A stretch of DNA of 64,000 bases, taken from NCBI RefSeq assembly GCF_026191635.1, contig NZ_JAKRRW010000022.1, positions 25,306-89,305 on the forward strand, read 5' to 3'. Source of the DNA: Photobacterium obscurum (GTDB taxonomy: Bacteria > Pseudomonadota > Gammaproteobacteria > Enterobacterales > Vibrionaceae). Positions 52,490 to 61,211 of this stretch are shown here, piece by piece; positions within the stretch are counted from its first letter, which is position 1; the number at the start of each line of letters is the position of its first letter. The translations under genes and the position numbers were made by a program. The notes beneath the pieces were generated by a model. That model was not told the DNA's origin, did no database searches, and saw nothing but the letters and a program-made list of their open reading frames with translations.

Positions 52490-53566
52490 TTAGTGCTCAG
52501 CCTGGAAGATATGGGTATGTTGCTTGGCAATATTGACGTGGTGGAAGTGACCGCGTTCTAAGGCTAAACGGCGCAGTTCACGAATCGGCACATCAACTTT
52601 GATGGTATCGGCCTTGTGTTCGCCTTGCAGTCTGCATTCTGCGCGAACAAAGGTGCCCTGAAACTCAAGCGCCTCAATTTGGACAGGGAAGCTTGAATTG
52701 TTCGGCTGTGCGGTTTCACTAAAATGTAGGTCTTCGGGGCGAAGACCTAGCTCAAAGTAGTCTCCGCGCAGAAGTGCCTTATCTGGCTTGGGTAGCAAGG
52801 TTTCGCCAATGCGGATATGGCTGTCACTTACAACGGAAGCTGGGATAAAGTTCATATTACCAACGAAGTCGGCGACAAAGCGCGAGGCTGGTCGTTGATA
52901 AATTTCTTGTGGTGTCCCGACTTGCTCAATACAGCCGTGATTCATGACAACAATGCGGTCAGCCATTGCCAGGGCTTCATCTTGATCATGGGTAACCATA
53001 ATGGTTGTGATCCCCAGTGTACGCTGCAACCGGCGAATTTCATCACGCAGATGAGAGCGGACTTTTGCATCAAGCGCAGACAAAGGTTCATCAAGTAGTA
53101 ATAACCCTGGTGATAATGATAGTGCGCGGGCAAGTGCTATACGTTGTTGCTGGCCTCCGGAGAGTTGGTTTGGATACTTTATACCTGAGTCGGGCAGACC
53201 GATAATATCGAGCCACTTGATGACGATATCATCAACCTCTTTCAAGCTTTTGCCCTGGTTTCTCAGACCCAAGCTGATGTTTTCAGCCACCGTTAGATTA
53301 GGGAAAAGCGCATAGGACTGGAATACAATGCCAAAGTCGCGTTTCTCAGGAGCGAGGAAAGTGGTATCGATGCCGTTTTGAGTGATTTTTCCTGAAGAGG
53401 CAAGATCAAGACCGGCAATGGCACGCAGTAATGTAGTTTTTCCGCAGCCAGATGGCCCGAGAAAGCAGATAAATTCGCCCTTATGAATGTCAAGAGAGAT
53501 ATCTTTCAGCGCAGTGAACTGTCCATACTGCTTACTGACATTTTCAATCTTCAGATAGGTTTCCAT
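52490..53566 (-). CDS. phnT: AEP ABC transporter ATP-binding protein PhnT
   Basis: A 358-residue ATPase. Walker A is GPSGCGKTT (about residues 38-46), the signature motif is LSGGQQQRIALARAL (about 138-152), and Walker B is LLLLDEPLSALDAK. A TOBE-like C-terminal domain follows (about 240-358), as in the spermidine/Fe3+/phosphonate branch. I chose the ATG at 53566; a GTG four codons earlier is less likely. An operator lies 17-32 bp upstream of the start, so phnT-phnU has its own promoter, separate from phnS. Confidence 0.92.
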   Translation of the reverse strand: METYLKIENVSKQYGQFTALKDISLDIHKGEFICFLGPSGCGKTTLLRAIAGLDLASSGKITQNGIDTTFLAPEKRDFGIVFQSYALFPNLTVAENISLGLRNQGKSLKEVDDIVIKWLDIIGLPDSGIKYPNQLSGGQQQRIALARALSLSPGLLLLDEPLSALDAKVRSHLRDEIRRLQRTLGITTIMVTHDQDEALAMADRIVVMNHGCIEQVGTPQEIYQRPASRFVADFVGNMNFIPASVVSDSHIRIGETLLPKPDKALLRGDYFELGLRPEDLHFSETAQPNNSSFPVQIEALEFQGTFVRAECRLQGEHKADTIKVDVPIRELRRLALERGHFHHVNIAKQHTHIFQAEH

Positions 53567-53582
53567 GTTTCTACTCACTTAT

Positions 53583-53598
53583 TTTGGTATATACCAAA
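53583..53598. promoter_or_regulatory. Putative PhnR operator before phnT
   Basis: TTTGGTATATACCAAA is a perfect 16-bp palindrome, 17 bp upstream of the phnT start. It is the best of four similar sites in the region. Confidence 0.7.
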
Positions 53599-53809
53599 TC
53601 TAGTGGTGTAGAGTTACATTCCAATGACAGAAGCTTGACGAAAAAATGACATTTTAATTTGGCAAAATTTTACCAGCGAACAATACTTAATAGTTGCTGA
53701 ATGTTTAATTTTTAATCACCTCAAAAAAAGTTTCTTGAATTGATAGCCGTGTTTTAATCCATTCAAATTGATATTGTCATAATGAGTTTAATTCTATAGG
53801 GAATAGATT

Positions 53810-53968
53810 ATGGAAAGAAAAATGCTGATACGAAATATTTCTTATATGGAGCGTGAGCTATCCGAAATGAAAAAAGAGCTGGCGACACTCGACGCAAGAT
53901 GGGAACAGCAGGAGAAAAACGATCATCGTCGTATTGAAGATGAAATTATGATGAGCAAGAGTCATTAA
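53810..53968 (+). CDS. Small charged helical protein, 52 residues
   Basis: An ORF of 52 codons with an AGGGAA site 6-8 bp before the ATG and a hairpin terminator 34 bp after the stop. The product is rich in Glu, Lys and Arg (ERELSEMKKELATLDARWEQ) and should form a single long helix or coiled coil. It lies on the opposite strand to phnT and phnS, in the 520-bp gap between them. I know no family for it. Confidence 0.55.
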   Translation: MERKMLIRNISYMERELSEMKKELATLDARWEQQEKNDHRRIEDEIMMSKSH

Positions 53969-54001
53969 GTTGTTTGTTGGAAAGTTATTGGTTGGAAAAA
54001 T

Positions 54002-54023
54002 AGTGATGGCTATTGCCATCACT
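54002..54023 (+). terminator. Hairpin terminator after the 52-residue ORF
   Basis: AGTGATGGC (54002-54010) pairs with GCCATCACT (54015-54023), loop TATT, followed by CTTTATAG. It can act on both strands. Confidence 0.7.
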
Positions 54024-54089
54024 CTTTATAGTTTTTAGAACCACTAAAGTTTGTTGTAAAATCTAGCTATATACAGAACCAGCGTGTAA

Positions 54090-55103
54090 TTACGAGCGCG
54101 GCTCTGATTTAGCATCAAACTTATCAGACCATGTTTTCAGTACGTCCTTTCGGCTCACTGCCATTTTTGAGAAATCCATCTTTACCATCGCTTCCTCAAC
54201 ATTGGGGTAGTTCTTTACTGGGGTATTTACGTCTTTGTGGCCAACAACAGGGTAGAATTCGTTGTACAGTGTGTTGGCGTCTTTTGAAAGTGACCAGTCA
54301 ACAAGACGTTTGGCTGCATCTGACTGCGTGTTGACCAGTCCAACAGCCTCAGACTCCCAGCCGACACCACCTTCTGGCATGATAATGTCAATCGGAGCGC
54401 CTTGTGTTTTCAGTTTTGCACCACGTATGGCCATAGATATACCGATAGCGACTTCTCCTATTCCTGCCTGAACACATGGCTTGGAGCCTGAGTGAGTGTA
54501 ATGGGCTATATTGCTATCCAGCTTTTTCATATATGCCCAGGCCGCATCATCGCCCATCGACTGTATCCACGCCGAAACCTGCATGTAACCTGTCCCGGAG
54601 GAGGCTGGGTTAGGCATGGCAATGTGGCCTTTGTATACCGGTTTCAGTAAATCATCCCAGCTTTCTGGTTTTGGTAATCCCTGTGCTTTTGCCACCATCT
54701 CGTTGAAGCATACCGCGTTAAAGAAAGCGTCATTACCAAACCAGGCTTTGTTTTCTTCCGGGTCAATTAAGTTAGGGCGGATCTGGTCAATTCCGGCCGG
54801 GTTATAAGGTTTAAGAATTCCTTCATCTTTTAATAGCGCCATGGAAGAACCGGCCAGTCCCCAGACGACATCTGCACGAGGATTGCTTTTTTCAGCTAAT
54901 AGTTTGGCGGTCATGATTCCGGTTGAGTCACGAACCCATCTTATTTTGATATCCGGGTTAGCTTGTTCAAAGCCAGTCTTGAATTTGGCCAGCATGTCTG
55001 TTTCATACGCGGTGTAGACCGTTAGTTCTTCGGCTGCAAAAGCAGAAGTTGCGGTCAGGGCTGCAATTGCAGTTAAAGAAGTAATAATCCAACGGTTTTT
55101 CAT
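54090..55103 (-). CDS. phnS: Periplasmic AEP-binding protein PhnS
   Basis: A 337-residue solute-binding protein. The start at 55103 follows GGAGAAC and gives a signal peptide ending in SAFAAEE. The mature part starts LTVYTAYETDMLAKF and contains DSTGIMTAKLLAEK, NPRADVVWGLAGSS and PNPASSGTGYM, typical of the PhnS/Fe-binding-like branch. It captures 2-aminoethylphosphonate for PhnT/PhnU. It is transcribed alone from a region with an operator just upstream, divergent from phnW. Confidence 0.92.
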   Translation of the reverse strand: MKNRWIITSLTAIAALTATSAFAAEELTVYTAYETDMLAKFKTGFEQANPDIKIRWVRDSTGIMTAKLLAEKSNPRADVVWGLAGSSMALLKDEGILKPYNPAGIDQIRPNLIDPEENKAWFGNDAFFNAVCFNEMVAKAQGLPKPESWDDLLKPVYKGHIAMPNPASSGTGYMQVSAWIQSMGDDAAWAYMKKLDSNIAHYTHSGSKPCVQAGIGEVAIGISMAIRGAKLKTQGAPIDIIMPEGGVGWESEAVGLVNTQSDAAKRLVDWSLSKDANTLYNEFYPVVGHKDVNTPVKNYPNVEEAMVKMDFSKMAVSRKDVLKTWSDKFDAKSEPRS

Positions 55104-55125
55104 CTTTTGTTCTCCATGAATCAAC

Positions 55126-55139
55126 TTGGTATGTACCAG
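55126..55139. promoter_or_regulatory. Putative PhnR operator before phnS
   Basis: TTGGTATGTACCAG has TGGTA/TACCA inverted halves and lies 22 bp before the phnS start. Confidence 0.65.
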
Positions 55140-55353
55140 AATGTTTCGACATGAATGATGCTAGGCAGCCAATATGACAGTTCAATGATTGTCATATTGC
55201 AGTTTGCTAACAGTTTTATGAGAGGACTATTTCAGTAAATTTGCCGAGATAATTGTCAAAAGTGTAATTAAGTGGCGAAGTATGAAAGTTTTATTAACAC
55301 TGCGTATCGGGGATTTACAGCCAAGGAAGCTGATCGTTATAGTTTATTTTAAC

Positions 55354-55365
55354 TGGTATAGTCCA
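55354..55365. promoter_or_regulatory. Putative PhnR operator before phnW
   Basis: TGGTATAGTCCA has a good left half and a right half with one mismatch; it lies 14 bp before the phnW start. Confidence 0.55.
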
Positions 55366-55379
55366 ATTGGGATAAAAAG

Positions 55380-56534
55380 ATGGAAAACGATGGTAACCAA
55401 TATTTGTTATTGACCCCAGGCCCTCTATCAACAAGTCGAACAGTGCGTGAAGCGATGCTGAAAGACTGGTGTACTTGGGATGATGAGTACAACAAAGGGA
55501 TTGTCGAAGTCATTCGTAAGCAGCTTGTCGAGCTGGCAACTGAGGCCGACGGGTATACCTGTGTGCTGATGCAAGGCAGCGGTACGGCTTCTGTTGAGGC
55601 GACTATTGGTTCGGTTATACCACGCGATGGTAAATTGCTGGTGATCAATAATGGGACATATGGTGAGCGTATTGGGCAGATTGCACATTATTTGAATATT
55701 TCGCACCACATTGTTGATTTAGGCGAGGTCGAACAGCCTGATGTTGATGCGTTAGCAGCAATCTTGGCGCAGGATACAACCATAACCCATGTAGCAATGG
55801 TGCATTGCGAAACGACAACAGGCATGCTTAATCCTATTGAGTCCGTTTGTAAGCTCGCCAAGTTACATAATAAGGTTATGATTTTGGATGCGATGTCTAG
55901 CTTCGGTGGTATTCCTCTCGATATGGCCGAGTTGGATATCGACTTTATGATCAGCTCTGCCAACAAATGCATTCAGGGGGTACCGGGTTTTGGTTTTATC
56001 TTGGCAAAGCAAGCTGAGTTAGATAAATGCTCAGGTCGAGCCCGTTCATTGTCCTTGGATCTGTATGATCAATGGCGGTGTATGGAGAAGAACCACGGGA
56101 AGTGGCGCTTCACTTCACCAACCCACACTGTACGCGCTTTTCATCAGGCAATACGGGAATTGCTCGAAGAAGGGGGCGTTGCCAAACGGTTCGAACGCTA
56201 CAGTACTAACCAGAGGATTTTGGTTGCAGGGATGGAGCGATTGGGCTTTAAGTGCTTGCTGGACAAGAGCCTTCATTCGCCAATAATTACCTCTTTCTAT
56301 TCGCCGACTCATCCAGATTATGAATTCAAGCAATTCTATAACTTGCTTAAAGATAAAGGTTTCGTGATCTATCCTGGCAAGGTTTCCAACGCAGATTGTT
56401 TTCGTATCGGTAATATTGGCGATGTCCACAATGCTGACATGTACCGCCTGATAAAGGCTATTGAAGATTCAATGTACTGGCTTAATGATGACGAAAAGCA
56501 GCCTGCGACTTTGCAACAGGAGTCTGGCCTATGA
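55380..56534 (+). CDS. phnW: 2-aminoethylphosphonate:pyruvate aminotransferase PhnW
   Basis: A 384-residue PLP enzyme (class V) converting AEP and pyruvate to phosphonoacetaldehyde and alanine. It begins LLLTPGPLSTSRTVREAML, with GSGTASVEATIGS about residues 65-77 and the PLP lysine in SSANKCIQGVPGFGF (about 195-200). The length is about 15 residues more than usual because of the C-terminal tail. It is the first gene of phnW-pbfA-phnX; its stop overlaps the pbfA start by 4 bp. Confidence 0.95.
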   Translation: MENDGNQYLLLTPGPLSTSRTVREAMLKDWCTWDDEYNKGIVEVIRKQLVELATEADGYTCVLMQGSGTASVEATIGSVIPRDGKLLVINNGTYGERIGQIAHYLNISHHIVDLGEVEQPDVDALAAILAQDTTITHVAMVHCETTTGMLNPIESVCKLAKLHNKVMILDAMSSFGGIPLDMAELDIDFMISSANKCIQGVPGFGFILAKQAELDKCSGRARSLSLDLYDQWRCMEKNHGKWRFTSPTHTVRAFHQAIRELLEEGGVAKRFERYSTNQRILVAGMERLGFKCLLDKSLHSPIITSFYSPTHPDYEFKQFYNLLKDKGFVIYPGKVSNADCFRIGNIGDVHNADMYRLIKAIEDSMYWLNDDEKQPATLQQESGL

Positions 56535-57916
56535 GTCAATCGGCATTAACCCAGCAGTCGTTGCGCAGTGAAGGGGATACCAACATTACCCCGGCGCGTG
56601 AAAGCTGGACGCGTTCGATTTCAGACATGAAAATCAAAGAAATGCTGGACCAAGACAGTCGTTATTTTCTGCACCAGTCGATGTCGACACCTTGTCTTGA
56701 TGCCCTGGTGGGCGCCGAAGGTATTTATATTGAGGATGCTGCTGGAAAGCGGTATATGGATTTTCACGGTAATAACGTCCATCAGCTCGGATACGGCCAT
56801 CCTCATGTGGTGAACCGTGTGCAGCAGCAGCTCGCCGAACTGCCATTTTCACCACGTCGCTTTACCAACCAGACGGCAATTGATTGTGCCAGGAAGCTAA
56901 CAGAGATCGCTGGTGGTGATTTGAATCGGGTGCTGTTTGCACCGGGCGGAACATCTGTCATCGGCATGGCGTTGAAGCTAGCCCGTCATATTACCGACAA
57001 CTACAAGGTTGTCTCTCTTTGGGATTCTTTTCATGGCGCTTCATTGGATGCTATCTCGGTAGGCGGAGAAGCGTGCTTTCGTGAAGGAATGGGGCCTCTG
57101 ATGGCCGGAGTAGAACGTATTCCCCCTGCTGTGAGCTATCGCGGTGATTTTCCAAATGAAAGTGGCAGCGATGTGCACTATGCCGACTACCTTGAATATG
57201 TGATCGAGAAAGAGGGCGGGATAGGTGCGTTTATTGCGGAAGGTGTACGCAATACCGATGTGCAGGTTCCCAGCAAAGCGTATTGGCAGCGAATTCGTGA
57301 GATCTGCGATCGCCATAATGTCTTGCTGATCGTTGATGATATTCCAAATGGTATGGGGCGCAGTGGAAATTGGTTTACCTATCAGGAGTTCGGTATTGAG
57401 CCTGATATTGTGTGTATCGGTAAGGGGCTTGGTGGTGGAGTGGTGCCGATGGCAGCCATGATCACCAAAGACAAATATAACACCGCAGCCCATGTATCCC
57501 TTGGTCATTATACTCATGAGAAAAGCCCGGTTGGGTGTGCTGCCGCGCTGGCAACCATCGAGGTGATTGAGCAACAAGGTCTGCTGGCAAAAACAAAAGC
57601 TGATGAGGCCTATATGCGTGATCGGCTAGAGAACATGAAACAGCGTTTCCCGTTAATTGGTGATGTTCGTGGTATTGGTTTGCTTTGGGGAGTTGAGCTT
57701 GTGACTGACCGCAGCAGCAAGCAGAGAGCGTTGCAGGAAGCTGAGCAGGTGATGTATCGCTGTCTGGAACTAGGAGTGAGCTTTAAAGTGTCACAGGGTA
57801 ACGTTTTGCAATTGAGCCCACCATTGATCATCTCGCGGAATGAACTTGCATTGGCACTGGACAGGATAGAGCAGGCCATCCAGGAAGCATCCAACACTGG
57901 CAACACACCGTTTTAG
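56531..57916 (+). CDS. pbfA: PbfA-like PLP enzyme, (R)-1-hydroxy-2-aminoethylphosphonate ammonia-lyase
   Basis: A 461-residue class III aminotransferase-fold protein. Motifs are MDFHGNNVHQLGYGHPHV, LFAPGGTSVIGMALKLAR and the PLP lysine in VCIGKGLGGGVVPMAA (about residues 300-302). A class III protein between phnW and phnX is the hallmark of PbfA, shown in Vibrio splendidus to release ammonia from (R)-1-hydroxy-AEP and give phosphonoacetaldehyde, so that this compound can enter the phnX branch. The assignment rests on family and context. An ordinary transaminase cannot be ruled out. Confidence 0.82.
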   Translation: MSQSALTQQSLRSEGDTNITPARESWTRSISDMKIKEMLDQDSRYFLHQSMSTPCLDALVGAEGIYIEDAAGKRYMDFHGNNVHQLGYGHPHVVNRVQQQLAELPFSPRRFTNQTAIDCARKLTEIAGGDLNRVLFAPGGTSVIGMALKLARHITDNYKVVSLWDSFHGASLDAISVGGEACFREGMGPLMAGVERIPPAVSYRGDFPNESGSDVHYADYLEYVIEKEGGIGAFIAEGVRNTDVQVPSKAYWQRIREICDRHNVLLIVDDIPNGMGRSGNWFTYQEFGIEPDIVCIGKGLGGGVVPMAAMITKDKYNTAAHVSLGHYTHEKSPVGCAAALATIEVIEQQGLLAKTKADEAYMRDRLENMKQRFPLIGDVRGIGLLWGVELVTDRSSKQRALQEAEQVMYRCLELGVSFKVSQGNVLQLSPPLIISRNELALALDRIEQAIQEASNTGNTPF

Positions 57917-57988
57917 GCAAATCAGGTATGCCTTAAGTTAGGTAAAAGCATGTATTTGAACAAACAGAATATAACGAGGACAAAAAGA

Positions 57989-58798
57989 ATGACGAACCTT
58001 CAGGCGGTAATGTTTGACTGGGCAGGTACGGTGGTTGATTTTGGTTCTTTCGCACCGACGACAATCTTTGTTGAAGCTTTCAAACGCGAATATGATTTTG
58101 ATATTTCATTGGAAGAGGCCCGCGTTCCCATGGGACTGGGAAAATGGGACCACATTAAAGCCGTTGGTGAGTTGCCTGAAGTTGATGCGCGCTGGCAGGC
58201 AAAGTTTGGCCAACCGATGCAAAAAGAAGATATTGATAAGATTTATCAGACCTTCATGCCACTACAGGTGAAAAAAGTAGCCGAACACGCAGATCTCATC
58301 CCCGGCGCCAAAGAGGTGATTGATGGCTTGCGTCAGCACAATATTAAAATTGGCTCATGTACGGGTTATCCGCGAATTGTGCTGGATGCCCTGCTGCCAG
58401 CAGCCAAAGCCAATGGATATAGCCCGGACTGCGCAGTGGCGACTGATGATCTGAAGGCTGGTGGACGTCCTGCGCCGTATATGTTGCTGCAAAATATGAT
58501 AGAGCTGGCAGTCGATGATGTGAAAGCATGTGTAAAAGTGGATGACTCTCTGCCAGGTATTACCGAGGGGTTGAATGCTGGTATGTGGACGGTTGCACTT
58601 CTGTTGTCTGGTAACGAAGCCGGTTTAACCTTGCAAGAGTTTGAGGCTGCTGATGAAGCAACACTGGCCGCAGCTCGCATTAAAGCACAAGACGTCTTTG
58701 CCCATTCCGGCGCACACTACCAGGTTGATACTATTGCAGATCTCCCTGATGTGCTTGCGGATATTGAGCTGCGCCTGTCAAAGGGAGATCGCCCTTAA
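57989..58798 (+). CDS. phnX: Phosphonoacetaldehyde hydrolase PhnX (phosphonatase)
   Basis: A 269-residue HAD-superfamily enzyme that splits phosphonoacetaldehyde to acetaldehyde and phosphate. The nucleophile is in MFDWAGTVVDFGS, the Schiff-base lysine in VPMGLGKWDHIKAV (about residue 53), then GSCTGYPR and KVDDSLPGI. I chose the ATG at 57989 because GAGGACAAAAAG precedes it. It ends the phnW-pbfA-phnX operon, followed by a terminator. Confidence 0.95.
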   Translation: MTNLQAVMFDWAGTVVDFGSFAPTTIFVEAFKREYDFDISLEEARVPMGLGKWDHIKAVGELPEVDARWQAKFGQPMQKEDIDKIYQTFMPLQVKKVAEHADLIPGAKEVIDGLRQHNIKIGSCTGYPRIVLDALLPAAKANGYSPDCAVATDDLKAGGRPAPYMLLQNMIELAVDDVKACVKVDDSLPGITEGLNAGMWTVALLLSGNEAGLTLQEFEAADEATLAAARIKAQDVFAHSGAHYQVDTIADLPDVLADIELRLSKGDRP

Positions 58799-58818
58799 GC
58801 GAGTCACGCAGATATTTG

Positions 58819-58867
58819 AGCCTTTGGATCTCGACCTAAGCAACGTCATGATCCAAAGGCTTTTTTT
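58819..58867 (+). terminator. Rho-independent terminator of the phnW-pbfA-phnX operon
   Basis: A stem of at least 11 bp (58819-58829 with 58851-58861), followed by T6. The 260 bp from here to glgC shows no other gene. Confidence 0.88.
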
Positions 58868-59127
58868 GTTTTAACGAGCTGTGCATCAAGTTGCTCTTTG
58901 GTGGTGCATTGATAGTTTTGTTTGCCCTGTTTTAGTGAGGAGCAAATGGTGGCTCTGTATCTCGGGCATAGGATAAAGGGTTGTGATAGCCCTTGGACAA
59001 GTGAGAGGGAGGTAGAAATACTGGCTCCTGAGTTGATTATTGTCAAATTGGCTTGGTAATTGCCTTTGGGTATTGATGCTTAGGAAGCGTATCGCCATTA
59101 ATGGAACAACAAGCCGAGGGATGCTCA

Positions 59128-60348
59128 ATGAAAGAAGAAACCATAACAGTAATCTTAGCGGGTGGGGAAGGAAAGCGTCTATCGCCGTTAACGGACAATC
59201 GAGCAAAACCGGCAGTGCCGTTTGGTGGCAAATATCGAATTATCGATTTTACGCTGGCTAACTGCTTGCACTCAGGGTTAAGAAAAATTCTGGTTTTGAC
59301 ACAGTATAAATCGCACTCCTTACAGAAGCACCTACGTGATGGCTGGTCTATTTTTAATCCCGAATTGGGAGAGTATGTTACTGCTGTTCCGCCGCAGATG
59401 CGAACCGGCGACAACTGGTATCAGGGGACGGCTGACGCGATTTACCAAAACCTCTATTTGCTCTCGCGCAGTGATGCAAAATATGTAGTCGTCCTTTCAG
59501 GTGATCATATCTACCGCATGGATTATGCCCCTATGCTTAAGCACCATAAAGAGACCAAGGCCGATCTGACAGTGGCTTGTATGGAAGTACCTAGGGAGGA
59601 GGCAAAGGCTTTTGGTGTAATGGAAGTCAATAACCAGCATCAGGTGCAGGCATTTACTGAAAAGCCAGGTAATCCGGCGTCACTGCCGAATAACCCTGAT
59701 TCTAGTTTGGCATCAATGGGTATCTATATTTTTTCGATTGATAAGCTCGTTGAGGTGTTACAGCTGGACGCAGAAAACCCGCTATCTAGCCATGACTTTG
59801 GCAAAGATATTATACCGAAGCTAATAGATGGACGTGGAGTTTATGCTTACCGGTTTGGTGGTGAGGAAGGGCGGGTTAGTCAAGATGCCTACTGGCGAGA
59901 TGTTGGTACGATTGATGCCTTTTACCAGTCCAACATGGACTTATTAAAAGTGCAGCCACCTTTGGATATCTATCAGCAAGACTGGCCAATTCGTACCTAT
60001 GAACCGCAGTTACCACCTGCGCGAACGGTTTCATCGGCTACGGGCAATGAGGGGATTTTTATCAACTCGATTATTTCTAATGGTGTGGTTATTGCTGGTG
60101 GCTCGGCGCAAAACTCTGTGTTGTTTCCCAAAGTCTCTATCGAGAATGCTGCCGTAGTGATTAACAGTATTTTGTTCGAGGGGGTGGAGGTTGGTGAAGA
60201 TGCGCATCTAGAAAACTGTATTGTTGATAAGAATGTACAGATCCCTGCTGGAACGATAATTGGTGTAGACAAGAAAAAAGACGCGGAGCGGTTTGATGTT
60301 TCTAAAAATGGAGTCGTTGTAATTCCGTCGTCTTATAAGTTTGGTTAA
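59128..60348 (+). CDS. glgC: Glucose-1-phosphate adenylyltransferase GlgC
   Basis: A 406-residue enzyme making ADP-glucose for glycogen synthesis. Motifs are ILAGGEGKRLSPLTDNRAKPAVPFGG (cited in parts: LAGGEGKRL and AKPAVPFGG), QGTADAIYQN, VVLSGDHIYRMDY, the sugar-binding FTEKPGNPAS, and a C-terminal left-handed beta-helix. I chose the ATG at 59128 because GAGGGA lies 7 bp before it; a frame start at 59101 has no site. No glgA, glgB or glgP is adjacent. Confidence 0.95.
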   Translation: MKEETITVILAGGEGKRLSPLTDNRAKPAVPFGGKYRIIDFTLANCLHSGLRKILVLTQYKSHSLQKHLRDGWSIFNPELGEYVTAVPPQMRTGDNWYQGTADAIYQNLYLLSRSDAKYVVVLSGDHIYRMDYAPMLKHHKETKADLTVACMEVPREEAKAFGVMEVNNQHQVQAFTEKPGNPASLPNNPDSSLASMGIYIFSIDKLVEVLQLDAENPLSSHDFGKDIIPKLIDGRGVYAYRFGGEEGRVSQDAYWRDVGTIDAFYQSNMDLLKVQPPLDIYQQDWPIRTYEPQLPPARTVSSATGNEGIFINSIISNGVVIAGGSAQNSVLFPKVSIENAAVVINSILFEGVEVGEDAHLENCIVDKNVQIPAGTIIGVDKKKDAERFDVSKNGVVVIPSSYKFG

Positions 60349-60746
60349 AGGGGGTTAATGAAATCCCTAAAAGGTATGTTTGACTGGCGATAATTTCACC
60401 TTATTTAAATTGAGGAATGCTTCAAGGTTGAGCATGTTGCGGCTTGTGGTGTTATTTTGCAAATCTGTTTTCATTGTGTTTCTAATTGTCAGCGAGTGGT
60501 GATTTGTATCATTATTTCAATAAGGTAACCATTGTATTTTTAAGGTTTTGTTGATGTTAATCAATTGTGTTTTATGTATTTTTTATTTGGTTTTTAGGCT
60601 TGAAAAGCAAGATCGAGTGCAAACTTTCTACAATAAAGAATTCCTCACTAGCAAGTTAGACGTATAGTTAATTACGGTTAAACGTATATGCCAATCGGTG
60701 CATTGAGTTTTATACAACAGTTGTTATGTTTCTTTTAAGGATGAGT
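60349..60746. other. AT-rich spacer between glgC and the 134-residue ORF
   Basis: About 400 bp, strongly AT-rich with several T runs, and no obvious stem-loop terminator for glgC. No gene or repeat was recognised. Confidence 0.4.
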
Positions 60747-61151
60747 ATGGAAACATCAGTTGGAATCTCAAACAATAGTAACGTCGTGTTCGACTACACA
60801 TCGTTCTTATCAGCATCTTGTAATCATAGACTGACCTTTATTGATGCGTTACAGGCGTTAATTCCGGCATTCGAGATATCATGGACCTCCTCTATGCCGA
60901 ACGGGTTAACAGAGTCAGAAAAATTACAGATGCAAGCACTTAAAGTGCTGTCGACCAGCATAAGTGATTCGAACAATTTGATCCGCCTGCTACGCTTAGC
61001 ACGTGCTGAGCATATAGAAGAGCTAGTGATTTCTTTGCCGTATGCATTGGATAGTGATCAGCTTGATCAAATTGAAAACAAAGCTGGATGCAGGATCACA
61101 ATAGCGACCGACAATGGTGAAGAGCTAAGAGTGCATATGGTTGAATCCTGA
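60747..61151 (+). CDS. Small protein of unknown function, 134 residues
   Basis: Starts METSVGISNN with TAAGG 6 bp before the ATG. The product is soluble and mixed alpha/beta, with no signal or membrane segment. The middle (LQMQALKVLSTSISDSNNLIRLLRLA) is helical, and the end (RITIATDNGEELRVHMVES) is beta-like. I recognise no family. It has its own terminator and is convergent with the permease gene. Confidence 0.65.
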   Translation: METSVGISNNSNVVFDYTSFLSASCNHRLTFIDALQALIPAFEISWTSSMPNGLTESEKLQMQALKVLSTSISDSNNLIRLLRLARAEHIEELVISLPYALDSDQLDQIENKAGCRITIATDNGEELRVHMVES

Positions 61152-61172
61152 CGGATGAAACACAAGAAAATA

Positions 61173-61199
61173 AAAAGCCAGCTAAAAGCTGGCTTTTTT
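61173..61199. terminator. Bidirectional terminator between the 134-residue ORF and the permease gene
   Basis: AAAAGCCAGC (61173-61182) pairs with GCTGGCTTTT (61188-61197), with A-rich and T-rich flanks suited to both strands. Confidence 0.88.
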
Positions 61200-61211
61200 C
61201 TTGCGTAACGG

